The position numbers were made by a program, and so were the translations under genes. The notes under the pieces were generated by a model. That model did not search any database, was not told the DNA's origin, and was given only the letters and a program-made list of their open reading frames with translations. A DNA stretch of 64,000 bases, taken from positions 1 through 64,000 of the forward strand of contig JADDMT010000092.1 of the NCBI GenBank assembly GCA_021401465.1, in the 5' to 3' direction. Position 1 is the first letter of the stretch. Each line of letters starts with the position of its first letter. Source of the stretch: Teratosphaeria epicoccoides. Lineage: Eukaryota > Ascomycota > Dothideomycetes > Mycosphaerellales > Teratosphaeriaceae. Below, one piece after another: positions 44,930-57,200 of this stretch.

Positions 44930-45620
44930 CTCCTACTAACGTTACTAGGACTTCTTCCTTTCTCGCTATGCCTATACCTCTTAGGTCTTCTAAATCTTCT
45001 AGTACCTATTACTAACTAAAGCTTGTAGAATTCATTAACAACTTTAGAGAGATTATAGTCTAGGCTTGTTCTAACTACTACGCGCATAACCGCATATACA
45101 AGGTCTACATCTAGTCTAGTTAGTATAGTAAGTATAACTGTTATAATGTCTGTTATGACATTAAGGCTACTCGATTAGAGTTTAATCGTTTAGTTAGGGA
45201 GAAGAAGAAGCTTTAGTGCTAAATCAAGGAGGCAAGAGAGGCTTAGGAGCAGGCTTAGGAGGCTCTTAACACTACATACACTTGTGAAGAGTAGCTGCGA
45301 AAACAAATAGAGCTTATTAATCAGCGCGCTAATGAGGCTATTTTAGTAGAGGAGGTAAATCTAGCGGAACTCAAGCGTGAGGAGGAGTTGTCGCTCTTAG
45401 AGCCTAGTTATTTAGACCTCTACTTGTTGCCTTCTACTTAGGGTCTTATAATAGACTAAGGATAAGACCTTTCTTCAGACTTCTAGGTAAAAGGTCCGCC
45501 TTCTCTTTACGTTCCTTCTACGCCTAATGAAACTCTACTAAGAGGCGTTAGTAGTTCTTAAGGTTCCTTTTTAGTTCCTAGGTATTCTTAGTACTGTCAT
45601 ATCCTTTCCATTTGACGAGG
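44930..45620 (+). pseudogene. Orphan coiled-coil gene remnant, resembles the antisense genes of F1/F2
   Basis: Read through stops on +: a Cys/Tyr-rich head (CSNYYAHNRIYKVYI, then YNCYNVCYDIKATRLEF near 45138-45190), a long coiled coil with Arg/Glu/Lys (LVREKKKL, then IKEAREA, ending LRKQIELINQRANEAILVEE near 45297-45355), and a C-terminal tail (LEPSYLDLYLLPST near 45400). LRKQ-I/L in the coiled coil is shared with the F1 antisense gene. It has no surrounding pol, so it is an orphan or belongs to an element otherwise lost. Function is unknown. Confidence 0.5.
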
Positions 45621-46463
45621 TCTTACTAACTCTTCTAGTCTAGGATTTCTTTACTTCAAACTTGTTCTCTTCCTTAGGTTAAAAGTAAAACGTTTCCTAG
45701 CATAGTGTTTTAGCGTCTACTAGTTCTAACATAGACATGTAGAATACTAGGTTTACCTTTGTATCATCTAGTAGTTTAAGTTAGTAGTTAACTAGTCCGT
45801 AGGGCTAGACGTCTCATAGATTAGAGAAGATATAGATAATAGATAAATCTAAGCTACATCTAGAGAGTAGATACTACTAAAATATAAGAGATATCTATCT
45901 ATCTGCTCTATATCTTTTACCTAATAGATTAAGAGCTACAGATAATCCATTGTCGCTAGACTAAGTAGATATCCATAAATAAAAAGCTTAAACAGAGTAA
46001 AATATGAGAAATTAAGGTTTAGAACTTATATTTAGAGTGTACTAAGTGTAAAGTCCTACCTATTAACAGGAGTAGAGCTCATCGATGTATAGTATGCATA
46101 CTTTTAAGCCTCATTGCTAATAGAACTCTAACATAGGCTCTGCCTGTATGTCTGTCTACGTTATATCTATAGCAACCCTCTTAATTAGCACTCATTATTA
46201 GGGCATAATGACCTATATTCTTTACAATCCTTCTAAAAAGCTGCATGTCCTTCTACTTAATAGTAACGCACTTAGCATAGATAGCTGCCAGGTTTGCATC
46301 TAGACATGTAGTTAGTAACTACATAATGTAACTTACATTAAAACTTACTCTTAAAGTATAATACTAAGTACACTTTAGCTGCCTCTTAAATCGCCTGAAT
46401 AGCACTAGCTTAGAACCTGACGTCAGGTATTCTCGCGTTGTCCTTTGTGACCTCCCTAACAAG
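45621..46463. other. RIP-type DNA with an A/T-rich GATA-like patch
   Basis: About 45815-46000 is made of AGATAGATA/TATCTATC-like sequence (GAAGATATAGATAATAGATAAATC, given here in two parts as GAAGATATAGAT + AATAGATAAATC). It resembles 57585-57840 and 60955-61010. The rest shows no gene. Confidence 0.45.
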
Positions 46464-46468
46464 CCTCT

Positions 46469-46828
46469 TAATACAGTTGATACTAGGGGGCCATTAGAAC
46501 CGCATGGGTTCTAATGCCTGCCCTTAGCATGTAGTAACCCTACTACATATAGCAAGGGGGTCCTTCGTACATACGTTGGCTTGTATGTCGTCTAAGTAGG
46601 ATTAGTTGTTAATGTAGGACGCCCCTATGTCGCTAACCCTACGGTACCCCTGCGGGGTTAGGCTTAGACATGCTTTCCCTAATTAAGGAGCGTCGGGGGT
46701 TATAAGCACCCTTAGCGCTACCTCTGCAATAAGCAGAAAGTAGCGCTGTCTTGTACCTACTAAAAGGTCGGATTACTCTGTCACACTACGAGATATTTTC
46801 ATATTATATAGCATATACATCTATATTA
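46469..46828. repeat. Solo LTR of family F5 with exact target duplication
   Basis: Runs TAATACAGTTGATAC...CATCTATATTA, matching 53834-54221 and 62024-62383. It is flanked by CCTCT on both sides (46464-46468 and 46829-46833). The exact duplication shows an insertion followed by LTR-LTR recombination. The original TG...CA ends have become TA...TA, as RIP would give. Confidence 0.92.
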
Positions 46829-46833
46829 CCTCT

Positions 46834-47219
46834 AAAATAGTCTCTTTTAAATTAACAGATCTACAGAACACTTGTATCTCCTGATGTCTCTTAGCGCTAT
46901 CGCTATAAGCAAGTTAGTAATTAATCTTAGTAGAGAGTTACAAAACATACTACTAGCCTTCTACTTATGCTTCCTTCTCTGTAGCGTACTACTACCCTAA
47001 GTATGCTTCTTCTTCTTCTTCTTCTTCTTCTAACTAGTCTTCTGATGCTAATCCTTATAAGTCTTAGTGCCTTTCCTAGCAGCCGCTACTATAGTCGTAG
47101 ACTTGCTACTAGTACCCTTGCGAGGCACTTTCTAGGCAGTCGTGCTTTAAGTAGTATAGTTGCCTTGCCTGCGTAACGCGGCCTACTATTCAAGCTAGGC
47201 TTTAGGGATATTAGGAGGC
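46834..47219 (-). pseudogene. Degenerate ORF with poly-Lys tract
   Basis: ATG 47219 (MPPNIPKA-LE-AALRRQGNYTT) continues through TAGs to KGTSSKSTTIVAAARKGTK and a run of lysines encoded by a TTC/GAA microsatellite (about 47008-47033). It is basic and disordered; no family was recognised. It may be a nucleolar-type accessory protein or part of a transposon. Confidence 0.35.
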
Positions 47220-47796
47220 ATGTCTAAGACTATTAGTATCGAGCTTGCATCAGGATATCTGCAGACGTACTAGCTATAACGAGGTTACGCTAGTTGCGAA
47301 AATGTAGGAATAATGCGCTACTAATTAAAGCTATGTCGTATAGCAAATGCGAGTACAGGTAAGTAATAGATTACTCTAGTAAAGCGCAAGTACGAATGTA
47401 ATAAGTAAGGGTTATTAGAGGTTAGTACTACAAGAAAGGTTGTAACAAGTCATAAGGTAGTAAGGTAGGGCCTTTATTTACTAGGGCTACGTGCGCAAGC
47501 TATAGTAATACGCAAGTTGATTAAATTCAGAAGGTACGTAATACGCTTAGGTCTCAGAAAAGCGAGTACGCATGTGTCTACAGTGTGTCTACACTATACT
47601 AGACCTAGATTAAGAAGTAGTAATACTCTGTAGGTACTTTAAAGCATTGTCCGAATCGTTGCTTAGTTAGTAATACTAGTATAACGAAGGGTAGGGTAAT
47701 TAGCAAGTACCGAGTGCTTATTAAAAGGCCGCATCGCTCCTTCCTTCTAAGAACTGCCCTGTAATTAGACTAGTTAGATTTTAGGCAGTAATCTTT
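47220..47796. other. RIP-type DNA, nothing recognised
   Basis: No coding frame. Short GTCTACA-type repeats (about 47578-47596) precede the tandem array. Confidence 0.4.
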
Positions 47797-48207
47797 GTCT
47801 ATAGTATGTCTATGTTAACTTTACATGAAAACAAGAGACTATTAATTTACTTACTAAAGATTAGGTTGCCTAGACTCGTACTACCTATGAGGTATATTAG
47901 CAGGAAAGCTCGAAAGAAGCTGTCTACAGTATGTCTATGTTAACTTCGCACTAAAACAAGAGACTAGTAATTTACTTACTAAATGTTAGGTTGCCTAGAC
48001 TTATACTACCTATAAGGTATATTAGCAGGAAAGCTTCAAAGAAGCTGTCTATAGCATGTCTAGGTCAACTTCGCACGAAAAGGAGAGACTAGTAATTTAC
48101 TTACTAAAGATCAGGTTGCCTAGACTTATACTGCCTATAAGGTATATTAGTAGGAAAGCTTGAAGAAAGTTGTCTATAGCATGTCTACGTTAACTTTACA
48201 TGAAAGC
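47797..48207. repeat. 125-bp tandem repeat, three full units plus a partial
   Basis: Units start at 47797, 47922, 48047 and 48172, an exact 125-bp period. Each starts GTCTAYAGYATGTCTAYG and contains TTTACTTACTAAAGATTAGG and GGTATATTAGCAGGAAAGC. Units differ by transitions only, so RIP acted after amplification. Confidence 0.93.
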
Positions 48208-48376
48208 GCTAAGCAATATCTACTTCCTAGCGCTAAACAGCTTTTACTCTTACTACCTAGCGCGAAGTAGCCTTGCTTTAACCTATGAAGTGCTAAGGGA
48301 TATTAGCTTCCTAGCGCTTAACAGCTTTTACTCTTACTACTTAGTAAGATTGCTAGTATCTAAGAGTAGTCACTCT
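48206..48376. repeat. 84-bp tandem duplication
   Basis: Units start at 48206 and 48290 (GCGCTAAGCAATATCTACTT and GTGCTAAGGGATATTAGCTT) and share CAGCTTTTACTCTTACTAC. The small open frame here (48200-48388) is a by-product of the repeat. Confidence 0.8.
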
Positions 48377-48385
48377 AAATTTTGC

Positions 48386-48640
48386 TAAGTAGGTTTGTGT
48401 ATAAGGTTCTAGTAGTAGGTAGCTTGCCATTTATAGGACAGAGCTCTATAATCTATCCTAAAGAACGTTAGATGTCTACAGCATGTCTATCGCATGTCTA
48501 CATAGCTAGATAGTAGCTAAATAGGGCTTCTTAGGAGGCAGTCGTTAAGTAGGTTTATGTATAAGGTTCTAGAAGTAGGTAGCTTGCTATTTACGGGATA
48601 GAGCTCTATAATCCATCCTAAAGAATGTTAGATGTCTACC
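48386..48640. repeat. 160-bp direct repeat with spacer of TGTCTAYAGCA motifs
   Basis: AAGTAGGTTTGTGTATAAGG...GTTAGATGTCTAC recurs at about 48546 (AAGTAGGTTTATGTATAAGG). Between the copies lies ATGTCTACAGCATGTCTATC, the same 11-bp motif seen at 60175 and 62602. Confidence 0.8.
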
Positions 48641-48649
48641 TTAGGACTA

Positions 48650-50362
48650 TTACACTAGAAGGTATACCCCTTAGCGCATAGATAGACTATGCCTTGTTTT
48701 AGCTAGGGTACTATCTAGAACTATCTTTATTACTCATGTGAATTCGACAATCGTCGTCATAGCACATAGTCTAAGTAAGTACGGCATAGTCTAGTTCTCG
48801 AGTAGTAGCGGCCTTTTACTTAGGTGCTGTTGTTGTCACGCGAGCCTGTTCTATCCTAGGCAGTTTCTGTCGTTACTTCTTCGCGAAACACTTACGGGCA
48901 AAGTGTCCTTTCTTTCTACAGTTTATAGCACTCGAGGTTCCTCTTGTCGAATAGCTTCTTCGGACTATTCTAGGTAGGAGAGCCCTTCTGTGGCTTTCCT
49001 TAGGGTCCGCCCCCTAGGCGCCCCTTAGTCGCATCTAACTCTATAGGTTAGAGACTATAATAATCGCTTCGCTACTTTAGTGCTAATCGTTAGACCTTAT
49101 AGTTAGCCTGTGCTAGCTTGCGATTCCTATGTTGTCATTCTTGCTGTTATTCCTAGATGCGATTATTAATTCTAATCGCGAGATCGCTTATTTCCTTGAA
49201 TGTCGTTAGCTAATCTCCTCGGGTAATTTCGTCTTTAACTGTCTCCTTTAGTCCCTAGTAGAAGTAAGCAGCTAAAGCATTATCATTCTAGTTAACTTAA
49301 GCAGATAGGGTCTAAAAGTCCGCGTAGTACTTAATAGCGGAACCCTTCTGCTAAATTCCTAGGAGAGCTCTCTTAGCCTCTTGTTACTTATTACTAAGCC
49401 TAAAAGCTTCGCCTAATGCCTTGAACAAAGACTTGTCTAAGTTAAGAATCTCCCTAGTTGTCATCTTCCTAGCTTTAACGTTACTAACGTGATCTAGATA
49501 ATCTGTCAGATGAGGCTAGATGAACTTGAACGCTAGTCCCTTTAGGTAAGAGACAATATACATCATTCGCTTATAATGCGTTGTAAACTGTTCCGTATCT
49601 ACGTTAAATGCTAACTAGCATTACAGGATAAACATCTTGACTTAAGATTATTGTCCTGTAAACTCTGTAGGGCTTCCTATCTTAAAGCCGTTATTGCCGT
49701 GTCTATTCCTAGTAGTTAAACCTGCAACAGATGCTAGAGCCATCTCGCTAAGGTGAATGGATTCGAGCTACTAAGTAATTTAAGGTATAGTAGCAACTTG
49801 TTCTCATAGTGTCAGTTGACTATTGTCGCTAGAGGTTAAACTAATAGCTAAAGAACTACTTAACATAGGCGTGTGTTAAGCGCTTGACAAGTCCCCTAAT
49901 ACTTCCTTAGAAGTAGTGCTTAAAATGTCATAAGGGTAGGTGCTAATAGCAGGAAGGGGATCAGGTGTTAGACTCGCAGAGCTGTAAAGAATATCGATAA
50001 TAGCAATTAACCTTATAACTAACTCTCCTCTAAGTAAGAGAGGATTAAATTGAGATTAAGCATGAAGCTCCTAACTACCTGTCCTAAAGCTATCCCTATA
50101 TACTAGAGAGACAGGGTAGCTCTGTTAGATCTGTTAACAGACCTAATAGATCTATGCCTATAGATCTGTAGACTAACCCTACAGATCCTAGGGTCTGTCC
50201 TTCTATAACAGATCCTTTCTCCCTTATAGGCCTATAGATCTATAGACTAACCCTACAGATCTAGGGATCTGTCCTCATGTGACAGATCCTTTCTCCTATG
50301 ACTATGCTGTAACTTAGGCCCTAGGGCTCTGACTTAGCCTATAGTGCTTGTAACTTATGACA
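48650..50362 (-). mobile_element. F1 fragment: 5' LTR and gag, truncated
   Basis: The LTR is 49926-50362 on minus. Gag runs leftward from it, with start-region MALASVAGLTTRNRHGN-like reading near 49745 and the CCHC knuckle region near 48890-48930. Homology ends at about 48650, equivalent to about 4000 in copy 2. Pol and the 3' LTR are missing, and the repeat array begins at the break. Confidence 0.88.
49926..50362 (-). repeat. F1 5' LTR of the minus-strand fragment
   Basis: On + it reads TGTCATAAGGGTAGG...CTTATGACA. It is the reverse complement of the other F1 LTRs, with the AGATCTGTAG hairpins recognisable. Confidence 0.9.
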
Positions 50363-51243
50363 TCTATGACATTAAGGTATCTAATCTTCGCGTCATCTGT
50401 CTACTAGTCCCCTCCTGCTAACAGCAGGAGTCTGTTAAATTCTAGCTAGTGCTTATGCTATGGCTAGCCTGCTACATGCGAAGGTTCGTAAGCTATTCTA
50501 GAGCCTTTACTATCTTGTTACTATCCGCAAACATGGCTTCAAGTTACGCGAAGAAAGCTTCAGGGTCCTTGTCTCTGTCCGGGCCTCCTTTCTCCTAGAA
50601 GTGGCGCATACGAGCGCGCTAGCGAGCAGGGAGAGTGTCGTAGATTGTGTTCTAGTAATAATCTACGCTTATTGTAGGTTTTGTCCTAGAACGCGCCCTA
50701 AGTAAACTCCTTATCTAGAGCAGGTAGTCCCTAAACAATTTGGCCTTTCTGTCCTACGTTAGCGGCCTCTACTCTTAGGGTCCCGTTAGTTCTATGCTAA
50801 AGTTCGCGCGCGTTACTATAGCTAGTACGTCCGCGAGAGCTTTTAGTAGCTCCTCTGACAGGGTGCCTATGCCCTGTTACTACTAGGACTCCGATTCATT
50901 TAACGCGGCTTACGTGGCAGTTAGCTTAGCCATAATCTGCTGTTGTTAGGCATGTATTCCTTTAACGACGTGACGCATTTCTGCTAACGCTTCTTCGTTT
51001 ATAGACCCCTTAGACACTAGGGTTAATTAGCTAGAAGACGGCCCTTCTATAGTAAAATCGATCGTACTTAATGTCACAGGTAAACAGCATGTACACAGGG
51101 GTTCATGTAGTATTTAACAAGTACGATAGAGAGAGAAGGACTATCTGCTAGCTATCTAGTGCTTTATAGCTAGCCTTGTCCCTTGTCAGGGGTCGTGCAT
51201 AGGCCTTAGCCTATACTAAGGACTTAGGGCCTTGCCCTTTATA
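50363..51243 (-). mobile_element. F3-type gag fragment
   Basis: It matches 26750-27640 of F3 in the same orientation, from CTTAAGGTAGCTAATCTTTG-like sequence to the TATAAAGGGC box (51232-51241). It is cut on the left by the F1 LTR and on the right it abuts F4. Reading on minus gives helical gag sequence (EALAEMRHVVKGIHA near 50965). Confidence 0.75.
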
Positions 51244-52960
51244 CCTACACTTGTTGTATATACTTGTCGAGACTTCCCCTAGTGTAAACTAGAATGTCAT
51301 CTATGTATGCTACAATGCATACATCTAGAAGTTCTCGGAGGACTTTATTAACAAGTTCCTAGCATGACACTAGGGCTTTAGTTAGTCCTATTAGCATAAC
51401 TAAGAACTTGTAAAGTCTATATCTTGTCTAGAATGCGGTCATCTATTTGTATCTAGGAGCCATGCGTATTACGTAGAACATATTACGTAGGTTAATCTTT
51501 GTATACTAGTCTAATCTAGTTAATCGGTCTTACATTTCTTCGATGTTTAGTAACAGGTACTAGTTTTTAATTGTGATGTCGTTTAGTCGTCTAAAATCTA
51601 CTACTAGTTGTAGTTTCCCGCTTCCTTTTAGAACAAACACTACTAGCGAGGCTGCTAAGAACGTTAACTTCTATATCTAGCCTTTTTCTAGTTTCTCCTT
51701 TAGCCATTTGTTTAGGGTTTTAAGCTCTTTCTTAGACATCGCGTATAGGGGTCACTATAGAGCTCTTTCCTAGGCTGTAAGTGTATCTTGTAATCCTATA
51801 GTTAATGTTTAGGTAAGGCCGCTTTGCCTCTTTTCTCTTTAAAGAGTTACTTCTACGTACTATACTCCTTAGGAATGTCTAGGTCTAAGATTCTAGTTTC
51901 ATTCTTCGATAGTACATGACTTCCATCCTTCCTGTGATTATTATTATGACCCTCTTAACCTAACGGTAGTGTCGATCTAGGTCAAATACAGTTTTCCGTG
52001 ATTCTTGTTAATGTAAACGTCTTATAAGTCTTCCTGCATTTGTTAATCTCATCTGCCTACAAACGCTGCTACTATACAGGTTAAATGCCGATCATGTAAT
52101 TACATTCCTTAAATTTGAGTACTCCTCTTTTCTAGTCTATAACTAGGTTATGCTTTCTTAACTAAGGCATACCTAGTAAAACGTCATAACTAGCTATGTT
52201 AGTAACATCTAAGACAATTTCCTTGTAGTACTATTAGATAGCTAGTAGTAACGATATAGTCTCTTGTTCTACACTAGGTAGTAGTGACCTATCTACTACT
52301 ATGAGTTTATACGCTCCTTCCTTTCTGCTTTAGGTTGTAATCCCTTAGCTCTTAACGAGTAATTTAGAGGCAAAATTCCCGCTCGCTCGAGAATCTATTA
52401 ATGTACTTGTTAGGTGCCTATTAACGATTATTTTAGTGCGGAAGACTACTGTTAATGTTTAAGCGCTTTCTGTGTTAAGGAACTCTCTTAGAACACTCCG
52501 ATCTAGAGAGTTGATCTGTTTCCTGACTAGTTCTTAGTTCGACGTTATTTTAACTATCCTAGGATCTATTGTTTTGTCCGTAGCGCCTCTTACGCGTATT
52601 GTTCTTCTTCGAGGGTTTCGTTGCATGCGTATCGTCCTTATGCAGCAATTGTTATCTAGTATCGTTAGTTTAACTTTCTAACTTCATCCTGCATATCCCT
52701 AGCGACTATGCTTTAATTGTCTAGTAAAAGGTATCTATACAGGGTAGTTGTACTTCCTATAGGTATTCGTTCTATGACAAAGTTATAGTAAGCGTAGTCT
52801 ATTTCTAGCCGTAGATAATTCTAGAATTTAGCTTGTAGCATTATCTATGCGTAGTAGAGCTATACTAGGTTTACCTTTTAATGCTTGTTACTTATCCTTA
52901 GGAATATTTCCTCGTGTTGTCTTACAATGTATAGTAAAACTGCGCGTATTAGTGCTAGCG
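51244..52960 (-). mobile_element. Ty3/gypsy fragment F4: protease and RT
   Basis: The protease reads TLIDSRASGNFASKLL (about 52390; usual form DSGASGNF) with YDVLLGMP-LRKHN (about 52150). RT begins MSKKELKTLNKWLKEKLEKG (about 51740) and reaches the catalytic YIDDILVYT (YIDD at 51296-51307). It stops about 50 bp later at the junction with the F3 gag fragment, so RNase H and integrase are lost. Its protease/RT sequence differs from F1-F3 and F5, so I treat it as a separate family. Confidence 0.85.
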
Positions 52961-53104
52961 CATCTACTGTAAATGTAGGGTCTCTTAAGTGCCTAGCTGC
53001 TATTAGCTAAGAATAGAGTTAGTAGTAACCTCTAGAGAGAGAAACTGCATACCTACATTATCTACGAAATTACACTTTCTAACAACCTACTAGCTACTCC
53101 GAAA
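52961..53104. other. Junction sequence, nothing recognised
   Basis: Short stretch between the F4 fragment and the copia-type gag remnant. Confidence 0.3.
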
Positions 53105-53828
53105 ATGGAGTCCTAAACTAGATCGAAGAGACAACTAGTCGATACACTGACTCGGCTAAACTACCGCTACTAGTTTCCTACCTTAAGAAGGTTCCTAATT
53201 ACAAAGGATGTTACATAGATTATTAACCTAAACCTCCTACTAACTAAGTATTCTAAGGTAGGCTTATAGGTAGTTATTAGTAATCCTCTAGATCTATACC
53301 TATATCTAGCTAAGGGGGTAGCCAGACTAAGAGAGAAGGCTACTAAGACGACTAGGGAAACAGGCAGGGGAAAGTCAGCTGAATTAGCGACTAGGCGCTA
53401 TTAGAGGACTAGTTAGGTTCTGCTAGACAAAACTCACCTCTAATATATCAAGGCAGACGCTAGTGTCTAGTGCTACATCGATCAATGCATCTCTGAAGAT
53501 AACAGGAGATACATACTACCCTATACCTTAGCAGTAAAAGCCTAGGAATAACTACACTCTAAATACACAAAGAAACTTTAGTATAATGTAAGAGACTCTT
53601 AGGAGAGATACTACACCTTCTTAATAGATGACAGCATGTTAGTCTAAGAGGGGTAGACTAAGTTACGACTAATAGCAGACAAGATTCTTAATGTCAAACC
53701 TAATCTGGCTAAGATGTACACTAATAAGGAAGTAATCTAATGACTACTCTTAGCTTTGCCCGAGAGTTTTAACCTAGCCCGACTAGTGATTAACTTGACC
53801 TACAAGACTAATCCTAATGAAATCATGG
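53105..53828 (+). pseudogene. Ty1/copia-type gag remnant
   Basis: ATG 53105 opens a frame read through stops: LNYRY-FPTLRRFLITKDVT, later ADASV-CYIDQCISEDNRRYI, then LHSKYTKKL and FLIDDSMLV near 53615, and a last block NLAKMYTNKEVI--LLLALPESFNLARL. This order (AxxxI...A-W-L...Y, then LPxxF/W-) is that of copia-type gag polyproteins. It is cut by the F5 LTR at 53834. No pol of this type is seen in the window. Confidence 0.5.
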
Positions 53829-53833
53829 GGATC

Positions 53834-54221
53834 TGATACGGTTGATACTAGGGGGCTATTAGAGCCGCATAGGTTCTAATGCCCGCCCTTGGCATATAAT
53901 GACGCTACTATATATAGTAAGGGGGTCCTTCGTATATACATTAGCCTGTATGTTGTCTAAGTAGGATTAATGCCTAACGTAGGATGCCTCTATGTCGCTA
54001 ACCCTATAGTACCCCTATAGTAGCTTCCTGACCCTATAGTACCCCTGCGAGGTTAGGCTTAGACATGCTTTCCCTAATTAAGGGGTGTTAGGGATTATAA
54101 GTACCTCTAGCGCTACCTCTGTAATAGGCAGAAAGTAGCGCTATCTTGTAACTAATAAAAGGTTAGATTACTCTGTCATACTACGAGATATTTTCATATT
54201 ATATAGCATACATCTATATTA
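53834..54221 (+). repeat. 5' LTR of F5
   Basis: TGATACGGTTGATAC...CATCTATATTA. It is 388 bp, longer than the two solo LTRs because of an internal duplication of ACCCTATAGTACCCC (about 54000-54050). Confidence 0.88.
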
Positions 54222-54299
54222 GTTCTGCTTTCTCCTCCCTGCTTTGTAGTCTAGTAGAGAATACTACAATATGTCTAGAGTACTACAAACTCGTAACTA

Positions 54300-57200
54300 A
54301 CGCGTAGCGAGCGCTATCCTAGGCGCCTGCGACAGCGAAGCTAGACTAAGTAACTAGCCCGTAGGAGTACCCCCTACAAGTAACACTATGTTAAACGACA
54401 GTTCTGCTAGAGGCTAATTACGTAGCGGACAAGGTAACAGATTACCTATTTAGGGACCGCAGCTAACCCTGACAATTAACCTAGCCCTTATAGCTATGAT
54501 TGTTAACTAGGTTGCAAACTACCTTGCAAACTAGAGCTAAAGCTACACCCCTTCTAGTAGCAACAACAGCGAGGACGATAAAGACGTCGCTATAGATAGT
54601 ACTAATAAACTAGCTAACGAAGAAATCTAGCGAGATTTTACGCTAGGAACCCGTAAAGACACTATACTAGTAAACGTAGACTCTCCGCGTATGCCTACAA
54701 ATATAGTACCTAATTTCGGGGCTATAGTAGGCTAACTAGGATGTAGTTATAACGCACGTAACCTAAAGCCGTTTAAGGGAGACACCTTAAAAGAGGCTCG
54801 AACTTTCTTACAGGCATGTAAAGTAGTTTTCGTGCTTAACTTACGTAGATATACTATAGAGGGCGAATAGGTCGCCTTTAGTGTCATGTAGCTTAAAGAG
54901 GACAAGGAACCTCGTAACAATTAGCATAAGCGGTATAACCTTATGCGGGTCTATAATAGAACGTATACATAGGCGGACTTCCGCTAGTTCTATGTTAACT
55001 AAGACGAGGATCTAGGTAACCGCGCCCTTACTATGTCTGTAGAGTATAAGAAGGCTAGGTAGGGGAAAGGGCAAACTACCTCTAGCTTTGCTACCTATCT
55101 CGCTACACTTAAGGGACAGATACTACCCTATACTAAGACGTAACGTATGCGGTACCTACTCGTCAAGCTTAATGACAATCTTCAGAACATAATCATGACT
55201 TTTCATGAACTTCTAATAACTTAGTAAGACCTTATGTCCCTTACAACACGTATAGAGATCACCTTAAAGCGAAATAGAAGGTCGGGCGGCAAGGACAATA
55301 AGCGTTTAAGCCCTAAAGACCTACTAAAGGGCCGCTATTATAAGCGCCCTAAGGGTTATATCTACTATAGTAGTTTAGTCTAGAGGATTAAACGTTCTAA
55401 GCCTAAGGATAGTACTAAGAAGCCTCTAGGAAGCTGCTACATCTATGTAGTAAAGGACTACTAGGCGTCCTGCTACCCTAAACGGAGTAATAGGAAGAAG
55501 GTAAGCAAGGTGTCTAAAACCTCTATAGAGGGGACGTAAAAGAAGGACAAGTCCGAGTAAGCCGAATGGCTACCGCAGGTGTCTAAGCTGCCTGTTACTA
55601 ATAGTGTAGACTCGTAGCCTACCTAGCACCTATCTAGTACGGTCCGAGTTAATAGCTCGCTTAAGCTAGTAGACTATATGTTAGACAACCTAGCGGAGGT
55701 TAACGTAATACCCTAGTAGGTAATCGTACGGCTTAGTTTAAAGCCGATCCTAGGAGCCCTACTGCCTACTATGAAGTTCTTTTAGGGCGAAGGCGTAGGG
55801 GCTTAAGGCGCGTATAATGTGCGCCTCTAACTCGCGGACTCTTTAGGAGAAGAGTGCGAGACTAACGGAGTCTTCTACGCTAAAGACGTCCCTAATAAGG
55901 AGCTCCTACTAGGCCGCCCTTAGCGCTACAAGCAGGGAGTCGTTGTTAATAGAGCTACTAATAATTAGTTCTATAGCTCTAAAGGCAAAGTTCCTGTAGT
56001 AAGGATGCGTAACGCGCATAGCTTCTACAAAGACATGAAGAAGCTCTAATGTATGTATGTAGTCTGCATATAGAACGTTAAGGAAGACGTTACCCTTCTG
56101 CCTAAGTTAGAGTAATACGCCGATATTTTCAACATAGAGGCTACGGCCTATACCTAGGCCCTAGACGCGGAGCATGTAATTAACCTCAAGGAAGGTTATA
56201 ATCCTCTACATTAACCTCTGTATCCTATGTTAGAATCCTAGCTCGAAATACTTTGAGACTACCTCTACAAGGCGTAAAAGAATACATGGATCTGACGAAG
56301 TAATAGCGAGGCAGGAGCGCTAGTAATGTTCGTCCTAAAGAAGGACAACACGCTCCGCCTATGCGTTAACTATAGGGGCCTTAACGCGGTAACTTAGAAG
56401 AACCGCTACCCCCTACTACTTATTAGCGAGACGCTTGACCGCCTTAGTTACGCTGCCATCTTCTTGTCTATTGACTTAAAGGATGCCTACTACTAGATAC
56501 TAATCCGAAAGGGCGACGAGTAGAAGACTACATTCTAAACGTAATACAGACACTTTAAGTATATAGTGATATTATTCGGATTAACTAACATACTAGCGAC
56601 TTTCTAAGCGTATATTAACTAGGCCCTTGCTAGCCTCGTTGATACCTACTACGTAGTATACTTAGATGATATACTAGTCTACTCTAACTTAAAGGAGGAG
56701 CATATTTAGCATCTAAAGATAGTGCTTAAATAACTCTATAAGTTTGCTCTATGTACAAACCTAAAGAAGTGCTTATTCCTTATAGACAGGATTAAGTTCC
56801 TTGGGTATATTGTCTCTACAGAAGGCGTCATTATAGATAACCGAAGGGTGTCTGTAATTACGAGTAGCTATAATTAAGTACCCTCTAAGAAGTATAGGTG
56901 TTCCTAGATTATAGTAACTTCTACTACAGATTTATATGGTGTTATTCGAGGATTATGGCCCCCCTTACGGCCCTCGTAAAGGGCGGAATTTAAGGCAAGA
57001 AGCTAGGGATAGTGCCTTAGGAGGAGGCTTAGAGTAAGGCTTTCTCTGACCTTAAAGTAGCTTTTTAAACTACACCTATAGTTTAGTACTTTAACCCTAC
57101 TACGAAGATCTAAATAGAGACTAATGCTTCGAAATTCGCAATAGCTACAATTATATCGCAGCTCTAGTTGCATAAAGGTAGTACGTAATAGTACCTAATT

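Noticed and set aside
47797..48207. CRISPR array
   Set aside because: The 125-bp units are contiguous without unique spacers, and the context is a fungal genome full of LTR elements.
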